Below, piece after piece: positions 52,000 to 60,855 of a DNA stretch of 64,000 nt. A program made the position numbers and the translations under genes. The first letter of the stretch is position 1. Every line of letters starts with the position of its first letter. The notes under the pieces were generated by a model that saw nothing but the letters and a program-made list of their open reading frames with translations, did not search any database and had not been told where the DNA came from. This DNA comes from Rhizobiales bacterium Ga0077524 (GTDB lineage: Bacteria > Pseudomonadota > Alphaproteobacteria > Rhizobiales > Hyphomicrobiaceae). The stretch is taken from contig LNDR01000411.1 in the NCBI GenBank assembly GCA_001464755.1, forward strand, positions 1 through 64,000. The letters are read 5' to 3'.

Positions 52000-53820
52000 T
52001 TACTGGAAGCCGGGGCTTTGTGGCGCAAGGCGCGTCTCGACGCGTTTCCGCGGCTCTCCGGACTTCACGGCTCGAGCCTTCTTGGCCTTCTGCGCCCGTG
52101 CCTGCGGCAGGTTTGGCAATCCCTTGGCGACCTTCTGCCTGATTTTCGCTTCTTCATCGGGCTCCGGCTTCAGCGTCAAGGCCTGCTCCCACTGGAATTG
52201 GGCCTCGCGTTGGCGCCCTACGCGCCAGAAGGCGTCGCCGAGATGATCGTTAAGTGTCGGATCCTCCGGTCGCAGCTCAACTGCCCGCTCCAGATACTTG
52301 ACCGCCTGCTTGAAGTTGCCGAGCCGGAAATGTGCCCACCCGAGACTGTCGACGATGTAGCCATCGTCGGGCTTTAGCTGTACGGCCCGCTCGATCAGCT
52401 TGAGGCCCTGCTTCAAATTCACGCCCTGATCGACCCACGAGTAACCCAGATAGTTGAGAACCAGCGATTGATCGGGCGAAAGCTGCATCGCCTTTTGCAG
52501 GTCGGCTTCGGCCAGAGGCCACTTTTTGACCCGCTCATAGCTTGTGCCGCGAGCATAGAAGTACGGCCAGTGCTTGGCTTCCGGCTTGTCGATCAGCGCA
52601 ATGACTTTCGAGTAGTACTCGATGGCTTCCTCGTAGCGCTTGCGCCCGCGCATCATGTTTCCGAGCGCATCGAGCGCCCTCGGATCAGACGGATCCCGCG
52701 CCGACAATCGCTCGAGCAACAGCTTGGCTTCGTCGACGCGATCCAAAAGGTTGAGATTCTGGGCCCTCCGAATATCGATCGCCTGCTGCAAGGGCGAGCC
52801 TTCGGGAATCCGATCGTATGCCGCGATCGCAGCCTCGTAGTTCTTCGTTGTCTCGTAGACGTTCGCCAGCGCCGCCAGGGCAAAAGGCGAGGCCGGCTCT
52901 AGATAGAGTGCCATTTGCAGGTAAACGGAGCCGACGCTGATTCCACCCTCGCTCGCCAACGCCTCACCGAGTCCATAGAAGATCTCGGCAAGCCCCTGGC
53001 TTGGCGTTCCGACCAGAAGCTCGACCCGCTTGCCGCTATTGAGCTGTTCTGCGAGCCCCTTGGCGACAGGATGCACGGCACCGCCCGTCTTCCTGGCATG
53101 CTCGTCGAGCGTAGCTGACGCGAGCTTATTGTCGCCCGCCGCCGAGGCATGGTGCGCATAGGCGAGGGCCACACGGAACGACTTCGTGTCACTGCGGAAG
53201 ATGCGCTCATAGCCCTGGCGGGCCTGCGTTCGCTGCCCCGCCACATCGTACATCAGCGCCTTGTGATAGCGCACATAGAAGCGCGCCCATTCAGCCTGGT
53301 TGACGGCATCCGCCTCGGCAATGGCACCTGTGACGTCGCCTTGCGCGATTTTCATCCAGCCGCGTGCCAGTGCGAGCGTCAGCTGCTCCATCACGCCATT
53401 TCCAGGCGCTCCGAAATGCCGGGCCGCGTCCGCGTAGCGCTTCTCCTTTGCAGCTTCCAATCCGAGCACCAGCCGAGCCATCCGGTGCTCCGGATGGCTT
53501 TCGATGAGCCGCTTTGCCAGCTCGATCGCGGGCTCGAAGCGCCCCTCGGTAGCCTCCATGAGCAACGCTTGCTCGGTAAGAGGCATGTTGCTCGGATCAC
53601 GTGACAACGCCGCCCGGTAGTGCTCCGACGCGGCCACGGTGTCGTGCTGTCCGCGCGCAATGCGTCCTGCCAGATAGCTGCCGAGCAGTGAACTCGCCCC
53701 TTGGGCGTCGCTACCCGTTCGAGCTGTCGCCGCCCCGCCGCCGAGCGAGCAGACCAGGGGCAGCACTAGCAGGAGCCTCGCTACGCCCCGGCTTCCCCTG
53801 ACGGTGGCTCGCTTCCACAT
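52000..53820 (-). CDS. Large secreted TPR-repeat protein
   Basis: ATG 53820 (GAGG upstream) gives 606 residues with an N-terminal signal-like hydrophobic stretch (ARLLLVLPLVCSLGGGAATA). Nearly all the rest is TPR repeats (about 12), most regular in the C-terminal half (LNYLGYSWVDQGVNLKQGLKLIERAVQLKPDDGYIVDSLGWAHFRLGNFKQAVKYLERAVELRPEDP). The C-terminus is basic. Such proteins are commonly encoded next to ispE in Hyphomicrobiales. It is likely a periplasmic or membrane-anchored scaffold; partners unknown. Confidence 0.9.
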   Translation of the reverse strand: MWKRATVRGSRGVARLLLVLPLVCSLGGGAATARTGSDAQGASSLLGSYLAGRIARGQHDTVAASEHYRAALSRDPSNMPLTEQALLMEATEGRFEPAIELAKRLIESHPEHRMARLVLGLEAAKEKRYADAARHFGAPGNGVMEQLTLALARGWMKIAQGDVTGAIAEADAVNQAEWARFYVRYHKALMYDVAGQRTQARQGYERIFRSDTKSFRVALAYAHHASAAGDNKLASATLDEHARKTGGAVHPVAKGLAEQLNSGKRVELLVGTPSQGLAEIFYGLGEALASEGGISVGSVYLQMALYLEPASPFALAALANVYETTKNYEAAIAAYDRIPEGSPLQQAIDIRRAQNLNLLDRVDEAKLLLERLSARDPSDPRALDALGNMMRGRKRYEEAIEYYSKVIALIDKPEAKHWPYFYARGTSYERVKKWPLAEADLQKAMQLSPDQSLVLNYLGYSWVDQGVNLKQGLKLIERAVQLKPDDGYIVDSLGWAHFRLGNFKQAVKYLERAVELRPEDPTLNDHLGDAFWRVGRQREAQFQWEQALTLKPEPDEEAKIRQKVAKGLPNLPQARAQKAKKARAVKSGEPRKRVETRLAPQSPGFQ

Positions 53821-53960
53821 CGCTTGCACCTCGCGGGCCTCGTAAAGGCACCCGGCTTGAGTGATTCACCAGTCCGGACGCTAGCAAATCTAGGCGCCTC
53901 TTGACCATAACGATTCCCAGTGCTCTTACCGTGCAATCACCGATCGTTCCCAGCATTCTC

Positions 53961-54950
53961 TTATACGATCGGCGTCTCACCGGCGAGCACCTGTGCCAGC
54001 ACAGGCCGGTCGACATTGCCCCCCGAAAGAATGACGCCGAGCCTTGCTCCGGCCTGCCTGCGGCGGTCTTTCAGCATCGCCGCCGTGGCGGCCGCACCCG
54101 CCCCCTCCGCCACGTTGTGCGTCGTCTCGTAGAGGAGACGGATCGCCTCCGCAATCTCGTCCTCGCTCACGCGGACAATCTCGGCAGCCCCCCGCGCGAT
54201 CACGGCGATCGCATCGGGGTGCGGCTCTCGGCAGGCCATTCCGTCGGCGAAGGTCGCCGCGCTGTTGGTCGCCACCACCCGACCCGCCTCGAACGACAAG
54301 GCTACGGCCGGCGCCGCATCGGCTACGACACCGACGATCTCCGTGGAGAGCCCGAGCGCATCCCGCGCCGCGATCAGCCCCGAGATGCCCGAACCCATGC
54401 CGATCGGGACGTAGACGGCATCAAGCGGCCCTGCGGCGGCGAAAAGCTCGAGCGCATAGGTCGCCACACCCTTGACCAGCGCGGGGTGATACGACGGCAC
54501 CATGTGGAGCCCCTCGACCGAGGCGAGCCGCGCTGCCTCGTCCTTCGCCTCGTCGAAATCTTTGCCATGTTCGATAAGGCGGGCCCCAAACGCGCGCATG
54601 GCGGCATTCTTCTCGACCGAGTTCCCATGCGGAACCAGAATCGTCGAGGCGAGCCCGGATGCCTTGGCGGCGCGGGCGATCGACTGTCCGTGGTTGCCGC
54701 GCGTCGCGGTAATCACCCCATTGGCACCCGCACCGCACTTGGCCAACTCGTCGATATAGACGATGCCACCGCGGATCTTGAAGGCGCCTGTCGGCGTGTG
54801 ATTCTCGTGCTTGACCCAAACCTCTGCGCCCGACCGCTCCCCTAGCAGTGGCCACACGTAAGCCGGAGTGGGTGGCATCTGCGCGTGCACCAGATCGGCC
54901 GCCGCCTCGAGATCGGATCGACTGAGAGCATAAGGGTCTCGCACCGGCAT
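53961..54950 (-). CDS. Threonine dehydratase-like PLP enzyme (fold type II)
   Basis: A 329-residue PLP lyase with the lysine motif PTGAFKIRGG, substrate loop TATRGNHGQSIARAAK, the phosphate-binding GMGSGISG and a C-terminal LSGGNVDRP. The family includes catabolic threonine/serine dehydratase and the hydroxyectoine dehydratase EutB. There is no ACT regulatory domain, so it is a catabolic-type enzyme. ATG 54950 follows GCGGAGGT. It stands alone on the minus strand. Confidence 0.93.
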   Translation of the reverse strand: MPVRDPYALSRSDLEAAADLVHAQMPPTPAYVWPLLGERSGAEVWVKHENHTPTGAFKIRGGIVYIDELAKCGAGANGVITATRGNHGQSIARAAKASGLASTILVPHGNSVEKNAAMRAFGARLIEHGKDFDEAKDEAARLASVEGLHMVPSYHPALVKGVATYALELFAAAGPLDAVYVPIGMGSGISGLIAARDALGLSTEIVGVVADAAPAVALSFEAGRVVATNSAATFADGMACREPHPDAIAVIARGAAEIVRVSEDEIAEAIRLLYETTHNVAEGAGAAATAAMLKDRRRQAGARLGVILSGGNVDRPVLAQVLAGETPIV

Positions 54951-55089
54951 ACCTCCGCAAGGTCACTCCCGCAGCGCTAGCACGGCGACCGATCCCGTCG
55001 CATCTGGCTCCCTGATCTGCGTCAATCTGCGCAATGCCCGGGCATCGATGTTTCCGGACTATCGCGCCGAAGTCGCACCGAGGAAAAAC

Positions 55090-55680
55090 ATGTCGATGAG
55101 CGAGATCGCAGACTTGAAGGCGACGGATGACAACCGCTCCAAATGGATCGGCGTCTATGTCGGCGTGCTGGCCACATTGCTCGCCATCTGCGGCGTCGGC
55201 GGCGGCAATGCATCCAAGGACGCGACACGCGCCAACATCGAGGTCACCAACATGTGGGCGTTCTTCCAGGCAAAGAACGTCCGCCGCACGACGTATTCGC
55301 TGGCCGGCGACGAGCTCGAGCTGATGCTCGCGGTCAACCCGGCCATGCCCCCCGAGGCACGCCGTGCGGTACAGGACAAGATCAAGTCCTATCGCGACAC
55401 CGTCGCCGCTTTCTCCAGCGACAAGCAGCGCAATGAAGGCCTCGACGAGCTGTTCCAGCGCGCCAAGGTGCTCGAGGCGGAGCGCGACCTGGCCCTGCGC
55501 AAGGACCCCTACTTCGATCTCTCCCAAGCCCTGCTGCAAATCGCCATCGTGCTCGCATCCGTAGCCCTGATTGCTGGCACGGACGCACTCTTGATAGCGA
55601 GTTTCGCCCTCGCCGCAGGCGGCACAGCCCTGATGATCAACGGCTTCACCCTCTGGTTCGCGGTGCCGCTCCTCGGCTAG
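55090..55680 (+). CDS. DUF4337 membrane protein
   Basis: ATG 55090 (AGGAAAAAC upstream) gives 196 residues. A first membrane helix (WIGVYVGVLATLLAICGVGGG) is followed by a helical region (NMWAFFQAKNVRRTTYSLAGDELELML) and two C-terminal membrane helices. This matches DUF4337, whose function is unknown. The stop codon lies inside a short palindrome shared with the convergent phosphoesterase gene. Confidence 0.88.
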   Translation: MSMSEIADLKATDDNRSKWIGVYVGVLATLLAICGVGGGNASKDATRANIEVTNMWAFFQAKNVRRTTYSLAGDELELMLAVNPAMPPEARRAVQDKIKSYRDTVAAFSSDKQRNEGLDELFQRAKVLEAERDLALRKDPYFDLSQALLQIAIVLASVALIAGTDALLIASFALAAGGTALMINGFTLWFAVPLLG

Positions 55681-55685
55681 CCGAG
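55672..55685. repeat. Palindrome containing the stop codons of two convergent genes
   Basis: The 14-base palindrome CTCGGCTAGCCGAG contains the TAG stop of the DUF4337 gene and, on the other strand, the TAG stop of the phosphoesterase gene, which share bases. The two coding regions overlap by 4 bases. Confidence 0.9.
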
Positions 55686-56561
55686 TGGTCGCGGCGGGAG
55701 CTTCGTGACGGTACCGTGCAGGTCGGACCAGAGCCCGGTGTCGTGAGTAAAGAGCCTTGGCGGCTCGACAAGGCGGTGCGAGATCTCCCGTCCGTCGAGC
55801 GTCCATTCGACGAAGCCCGAGCGCGCGAAGCCGCCGAAGTGCTTCTGCCATTTCGCGATGTTTACGAACGACGTGCAAGGCGCCCACACGATCTCGATAT
55901 CGCGCCACATCATGCGTCGATAGACGTGCAGATGGCCGCACGCGATAACCCGCACACCGCCTTGCTGACAGGCTTCGAGGAAGGCAAGCCGCCCCTCGAA
56001 CGGGATGCTCGATGTCGTCGCCTGGCGATCCTCGACATCATCGACGAACGGCGGCATGTGCATGAAGACCATGACCGGCCGTCCGCCGCGCGTTCCCAGT
56101 GTGTCCGCCAGAAACGCCACCTGCTCGGCTTCCTCGGGTCGATCGCTGCCGAAAAGCGACGTATCGAGCCCGACGAGCCGCCAGTCGCCGACATCCTCCA
56201 TCCACGATAGTGGCCCGAATTCCCGCCGCCAGGCAGCCAGGCGCCGATCGGTCAACGGTTGGTCTAGTCGCGAGTGGCGCGGCGCTTCGCCCACATCGTG
56301 GTTGCCGGGAATGATCCGCCAGCATGCCGCAATGCGTCCCATCTCCGCTCGCGAGAATGCAAGGTCGGCCGCACAAGCGGGTCCGTTGAACGAGACATCG
56401 CCAGAATGCACGACGAGGTCCGGCGCCGATGCCCCGACCTCGTCGGCCAGAACCCGGAAATTATCGACGAAGTAAGAGTGCGTCGCCGATAGGTGAGTAT
56501 CGGAGATCTGCACCACGCGATAAGTCCTGCGCGCGCCCGGCGCGGCCGTCTCTTGGCTCAT
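55677..56561 (-). CDS. CpdA-like metallophosphoesterase
   Basis: ATG 56561 (AGGGGC upstream) gives 294 residues of a calcineurin-like phosphoesterase: QISDTHLS, HSGDVSFNGP, IPGNHDVG, FMHMPP and CGHLHVYR give the full set of metal ligands. It resembles class III cyclic nucleotide phosphodiesterases such as CpdA, but many relatives have other substrates. It overlaps the end of the DUF4337 gene by 4 bases. Confidence 0.92.
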   Translation of the reverse strand: MSQETAAPGARRTYRVVQISDTHLSATHSYFVDNFRVLADEVGASAPDLVVHSGDVSFNGPACAADLAFSRAEMGRIAACWRIIPGNHDVGEAPRHSRLDQPLTDRRLAAWRREFGPLSWMEDVGDWRLVGLDTSLFGSDRPEEAEQVAFLADTLGTRGGRPVMVFMHMPPFVDDVEDRQATTSSIPFEGRLAFLEACQQGGVRVIACGHLHVYRRMMWRDIEIVWAPCTSFVNIAKWQKHFGGFARSGFVEWTLDGREISHRLVEPPRLFTHDTGLWSDLHGTVTKLPPRPLG

Positions 56562-56653
56562 CAATGAACGCCCCTTGATCCGCCCTTCATGCCCGATACT
56601 AGGGCGCCACAGGCCGGTTGGCGATCATCTCAGGGATATCGAAAGCGCCCGGC

Positions 56654-56950
56654 TTACTCCGCCGCGTCCAGCATCTCGTCGGGCATCTGCATCGAAGGAC
56701 CATCGGCCAGCATGCCCAGCGCATGCAGGTACGTCTCGAGCAGCGCCTCTTCCTCGGTGCGCTCCGCCTTGGGCTTCTTCCGGAGCGAGATCACCTTTTT
56801 CATGATCTTCGGATCGAAGCCCTCGGACTTGGCCTCGAGGAACTTGTCCCGGATATCGGCTGCCAACGCCTTCTTCTCCTCCTCGAGACGCTCGATCTGC
56901 TCGATGTACTGGCGGAGCTGGTTCTGGGAGGAGGCCTGCAGCGTGGTCAT
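56654..56950 (-). CDS. gapR: GapR-like DUF2312 nucleoid-associated protein
   Basis: ATG 56950 gives 98 residues. The DUF2312 pattern is complete: a coiled coil (NQLRQYIEQIERLEEEKKALAADIRDKFLEAKSEGFDPKIMKKVISLRKK) and a short C-terminal helix (EALLETYLHALGML). In Caulobacter, GapR clamps overtwisted DNA ahead of replication and transcription, aiding chromosome replication and cell-cycle progress. The N-terminal extension in the track is not needed. Confidence 0.92.
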   Translation of the reverse strand: MTTLQASSQNQLRQYIEQIERLEEEKKALAADIRDKFLEAKSEGFDPKIMKKVISLRKKPKAERTEEEALLETYLHALGMLADGPSMQMPDEMLDAAE

Positions 56951-57120
56951 GTCGTATGCCCTCGATCGCTTGACGTTTGCCCGCAAAGCTACGCCCCCGT
57001 CCGGCGCGATCAAGGCGGTTGGGTTGTCTCTCCCGCCAATTCACACCCCACTTGCCTCGCGCGCGAGATCGCTTGACAGTGGCCTCCGCGCCGTCACGGC
57101 GAGCGATGGAGTCTGACCCC

Positions 57121-58174
57121 ATGAATCAAGCCTTCCGCCCGCTGGCGGGCGTAAAGGTCGTCGACGTCAGTCACGTCATCGCCGGACCATTTGCCACTTT
57201 CCACCTCGCCCAGATGGGCGCCGATGTCCTCAAGATCGAAAGCCCAGCCGGCGATGTCATGCGCCGCGGCGCGCGGGGCCCCCAGGCGTTCGTCGCCCTC
57301 AATGCCGGCAAACGCAAGCTGCGCCTTGACCTGCGAATGCCCGAGAATCTCGCGCGGATCAAAGCTGAGATCGCCGGCGCCGACGTCTTCGTCGACAACC
57401 TGCGCCCCGGCGCAAGCGATCGTCTGGGCCTCGGCTGGGAGGCCCTGAAGGCGCTCAACCCGCGCCTGATCTATTGCTCCATCTCGGGCTTCGGCCGCGA
57501 CACCGGCCGCTCGGCCTACGATCACGTCGTCCAGGCGGCCACCGGCATGACGCTCGCCTCCGGGGCCGAGACCGATCCCCCGCAGAAGATCGGCTTTCCC
57601 CTGATTGATGCGGGGGCAGGCATTATTGCGGCGCTCGCCATCGTCTCTGCACTCCGCGAGCGTGACCGCCGCGGTGCCGGCATGCTGATCGACGTTTCCA
57701 TGGCAGGCGCCGCTCTGCAGCTCATGTATCCGCTGACCTGCGAGGCATTGACCGACGGCACCCGCCCCGTGCGCCAGGGCAACCAGGCCTTCTCCGGAAG
57801 CCCCGCCGCCGATCTATTCCCGACCCGAGACGGCGGCCAGATCGCCTTCGCAGCCAACACGCCTCGCCAGTTCCTGGCCCTTCTCGACGTGCTCGGCATC
57901 ACCGAGGTCGCCAGTGATCCAGCGCTCTTCGAGAGCCCTCTGACTATCGATGCACCGGCCGCGTTCCTGCGCGCCAAGGACCCGCCGGCCGTCAAGGCTC
58001 GCCTCTCCGAGGCAAAGAGCCGTCACGACTGCGTCGACATCGAGCGCAGGTGCGCCGAGGCCCCTCGACGTTTTCGCCCGGGAGGCGGCGGCCGCGGGAC
58101 ATCTCGCCACCACCATCCTCGACGACGAGGGCACCCGCGTCGTCTCCCCGGGACTGGGCTTCAAGGTGTCCTGA
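57121..58174 (+). pseudogene. CaiB/BaiF-type CoA transferase with C-terminal 2-base frameshift
   Basis: ATG 57121, with GGAG upstream, starts a class III CoA transferase: PLAGVKVVDVSHVIAGPFATFHLAQMGADVLKIE, GDVMRRGARGPQAFVALNAGKRKLRLDL, and the VFVDNLRPGA and YDHVVQAATGM segments. After SRHDCVDIE the frame turns to Arg/Pro/His-rich noise that runs to 58272 and overlaps the carbamoyltransferase. The normal reading resumes in another frame (PLDVFAREAAAAGHLATTILDDE) and stops at 58174, just short of the convergent gene. Restoring GC at GAGCGC-AGG (about 58047) joins them as ER-AGAPRPLDV. It is either a disrupted gene or an assembly error. Confidence 0.82.
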
Positions 58175-58184
58175 CCGTCGACGC

Positions 58185-59954
58185 CTATTCCCCACCCCGC
58201 GTGTTGATCTCGATCACCTCGAAGCGGCGGCGTGCCCGCTCCACAGAGGCGCCGGGACGCGCCGTCGTGTAACAATTGCCGAGCACCAGAACTTCCATAT
58301 CGGTCCGCAGAAAGCAGGAGATCGCCTCCTCCGGCCGCGTCACGATCGGCTCCTGCTTGTTGAAGCTCGTATTGAGCAGCACCGGCACGCCCGTGATCTG
58401 GCCGAAGCGCTCGATCAGTGCATGATACCGCGAGTTTGCCGCCCGCGAGATCGTCTGGATGCGTGCCGTCCCATCCACATGCACCGCCGCAGGAATACGC
58501 GGAGCCGCAGCCGGCCGCACGCGCGGCGCCATGGTCATGAACGGATCGGGCTGATCGATCTCGAAGAATGCGCCTGCCTGCTCCTCCAGAACCGACGGCG
58601 CAAACGGCCGAAATGGCTCGCGAAACTTGACCCGCCGATTGATGGTATCGCGCACATCCGGTCGGAGCGGCGAAGCCAGGATCGAGCGGTTGCCCAGTGC
58701 CCGCGGCCCGATCTCGTACCGGCCCTGATACCAACCGACGATGCGTCCATCAGCCAGGTCTTGCGCCACCCGCTCGATCAACTGGGCGTCTTCCAGCCGC
58801 TCATAGGTGAGACCGGCGTCACCGAGCGCCCTTTCGATCTCCACGTCACCGTAGGCGAGACCATGATAGGCATGGTCCATCACTTCACCTCGGGGCTTCC
58901 CGAGCGTCTGATGCCAGTGCCACAGCGCGCTGCCGAGCGGCGCGCCGGTATCGGAGGCACACGGTGGCACCCAGATCCGATCGAAGCCGGCTTCACGCAC
59001 CAGTCGCGCATTGGCGACGCAATTGAGCGCCACACCGCCGACCAGACACAGATTGCGCGACGGAAATTGCCGGCGCGCCGCGCGCGCCACATGCAGGACC
59101 ACCTCCTCGGTCATGGCCTGTAGCGCGTAGGCAAGATCGTGATGATGCGCAGTGAGCGGCTCGCCCTTTTGTCGCGCAGGTCCGAATGCATCGAGAAATT
59201 TCTGCCGGAATGGCCGCAGCATGCCAAAGCTATCGTAGCTGAAATAGCTCATATCGAGGGTGAATCTGCCGTCCGGCTCGAGCCGCACGACCTTCTTGAA
59301 CTCACCCGCCAGACGGTCGCTTCCGAGCGCCGCCAGAGCCATCACGGTTCCTTCCTCGAACGCCTCGAAGCCGAGATGCCGCGTCACGAAAGTATAGATC
59401 ATGCCAAGGCTGTCGAAGAACTGACCGTGCCAGTGTCGCTCGAGCCGATTGCCCTGGCCGCTGAAGACGCTCGTGGCCGCATCGTCTCCGAATCCGTCCA
59501 TCACGATCACGGTCGCGTCTTCGAATGGCGAAACAAAAAACATCGCAGCGTGGGACTCGTGATGCCCGACATTGACGATTTTCGGCAACCGCTCGCCGGG
59601 CAGATATTTCCGCGCATCCATCCGCATCCAGAAATTGAGCGTGATGACACCGCTGTCCTGTGTCGTGTGCGCGTTCGGGCGGAGCAGATTGAGGCTCGCC
59701 GGAAAGCGGCGAAGGATCACCTTCGCGAAGGTGCGCTTGAGCCGCGTCGTATCCCATGGCGTGGTGACGACATCGAATTCGGCAAGCCGAGAGCCGGTTG
59801 CTCTGAGCAGCGCCTCGATCGATTCCTTCGGGAATTGCAGCGTGTGCTTTTCCCGGTTGTGCCGCTCCTCCTCGAGCACATACCTGATCGCGCCGTTTTC
59901 GACGAGCGCAACGCCAGTGTCATGGGTCTGGCTGACGAGGCCCAGGATTCGCAT
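58185..59954 (-). CDS. Carbamoyltransferase (NodU/CmcH family)
   Basis: ATG 59954 (GGAGCGG upstream) gives 589 residues. The N-terminal Kae1-like half has the metal-binding HHESHAAMFF and the nucleotide motifs VIVMDGFGDDAAT, GGVALNCVANARL and SDTGAPLGSAL. The C-terminal YrdC-like part has GRYEIGPRALGNRSILASP and LNTSFNKQEPIV. Such enzymes carry carbamoyl from carbamoyl phosphate to hydroxyl groups in nodulation factors, antibiotics and glycans. No biosynthetic partners are visible beside it, so the acceptor is unknown. Confidence 0.94.
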   Translation of the reverse strand: MRILGLVSQTHDTGVALVENGAIRYVLEEERHNREKHTLQFPKESIEALLRATGSRLAEFDVVTTPWDTTRLKRTFAKVILRRFPASLNLLRPNAHTTQDSGVITLNFWMRMDARKYLPGERLPKIVNVGHHESHAAMFFVSPFEDATVIVMDGFGDDAATSVFSGQGNRLERHWHGQFFDSLGMIYTFVTRHLGFEAFEEGTVMALAALGSDRLAGEFKKVVRLEPDGRFTLDMSYFSYDSFGMLRPFRQKFLDAFGPARQKGEPLTAHHHDLAYALQAMTEEVVLHVARAARRQFPSRNLCLVGGVALNCVANARLVREAGFDRIWVPPCASDTGAPLGSALWHWHQTLGKPRGEVMDHAYHGLAYGDVEIERALGDAGLTYERLEDAQLIERVAQDLADGRIVGWYQGRYEIGPRALGNRSILASPLRPDVRDTINRRVKFREPFRPFAPSVLEEQAGAFFEIDQPDPFMTMAPRVRPAAAPRIPAAVHVDGTARIQTISRAANSRYHALIERFGQITGVPVLLNTSFNKQEPIVTRPEEAISCFLRTDMEVLVLGNCYTTARPGASVERARRRFEVIEINTRGGE

Positions 59955-60101
59955 TGGAAGCCGCTCCACTGTCGATGAATGCGATTGTTTCGCATTTTCG
60001 TGGCGAGCGGTCGAGGATCGCGCCGCGTCTTGGGAAACAGCCACTCGAACCCGAATAGCAGCGCGCCCTCATCAGTTGACGACCGGCCCAATCCTAGCTT
60101 T

Positions 60102-60147
60102 GTCCGCCGGCTGTCGTCGGACATCGACGTCCGACAGGCTGGCGGAC
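60102..60147 (+). promoter_or_regulatory. Long imperfect hairpin in the leader of the UGSC gene
   Basis: GTCCGCC at the left end pairs with GGCGGAC at the right, and an inner GTCGGAC pairs with GTCCGAC around ATCGAC, with a short asymmetric bulge between. It lies about 95 bases upstream of the UGSC start and 150 upstream of the divergent carbamoyltransferase. It could be an operator or an RNA leader structure. Confidence 0.45.
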
Positions 60148-60240
60148 CACCGCGAACGCGCCTAGATTGCCGAAGCTGCTCGAAGAATTTCGGTCGGGCA
60201 GGCGCATCTCCGAGGCAATCAAGGAGGTTGACCGAGCACG

Positions 60241-60765
60241 ATGGAAAGCAAGTTTCTGCTCGACCCCACGGGCGAGCATCATCCGGCGAGCCGTAGACAA
60301 ACGGCCCGTCCAAAGTCCCTCGACGGCATGACCGTCGGGCTTCTCGACATCGGCAAGGCGCGCGGTGACGTGTTCCTGAACCGCCTCGCCGAGCGCTTGA
60401 CGGAGCGTGGCATCACCGTCAAACGCTACGCCAAGCCGACGCCGAGCCGTCTCGTCGCCACCGACACCAAGCAAAAGATCACATCGGAGGTGCAGGCCGC
60501 GATCATCGGCCTCGCTGATTGAGGCTCATGCACAACGTGCAGTTTGCACGACGGATCAAATTTTGACCTCTCCGGTGTGCCGGCATTGATCGTCGCCACC
60601 ACCGCCTTCACGCAGGCCGCTGACGTCCAGTCGAAGGCCCTCGGCTACGACCCCACCATGGTGTGGGTGCCCCATCCGATCCAGGACCGCACCGACGACG
60701 AGCTGAAAGCGCTCGCCGACAAGCACTGCGACGAGATCGTGGGCAAGCTGACGGCAAGCGCGTAG
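60241..60765 (+). CDS. UGSC family selenoprotein (in-frame TGA decoded as selenocysteine)
   Basis: The track shows two ORFs (93 and 73 codons) in one frame, separated by TGA 60520-60522. Read through, they give one 174-residue protein with Sec94 in LAD-U-GSCTTCS, the signature of the UGSC (seleno)protein family. Flanking sequence also fits: N-terminal TVGLLDIGKARGDVFLNRLAERL, and after the motif HDGSNFDLSGVPALIVATTAF and MVWVPHPIQDRTDDE. Relatives have Cys or Sec at this position. A SECIS-like hairpin follows (listed separately). The ATG at 60241 has AAGGAGG about 15 bases upstream, rather distant. The enoyl-CoA hydratase follows on the same strand after 90 bases. Function of the family is unknown. 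Confidence 0.88.
60520..60550 (+). promoter_or_regulatory. Recoded UGA and bacterial SECIS-like hairpin
   Basis: Starting 13 bases after the TGA, CGTGCA (60536-60541) and TGCACG (60545-60550) form a perfect 6-bp stem with loop GTT. The loop begins 20 bases after the TGA and its first base is G. Known bacterial SECIS elements place the apical loop about 16-37 bases downstream and need a G among the first two loop bases, so this fits. SelB would bind it. Confidence 0.75.
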
Positions 60766-60855
60766 ACGCGGCCGAGCTTGAGCCGCTCCGACGGCGGCAT
60801 TCCTTTGGGATGCCGCCGTTCTCCTGCGCGATACATTGACGAGGAGCCCACGCCC

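Noticed and set aside
54421-55941. 506-codon minus-strand ORF
   Set aside because: It overlaps the PLP dehydratase and DUF4337 genes in another frame and reads as shadow.
60520-60543. Reading the TGA at 60520 as a genuine stop, giving two short genes or a nonsense pseudogene
   Set aside because: Frame, family motif and SECIS-like hairpin all continue across the codon, which fits recoding better than a broken gene.
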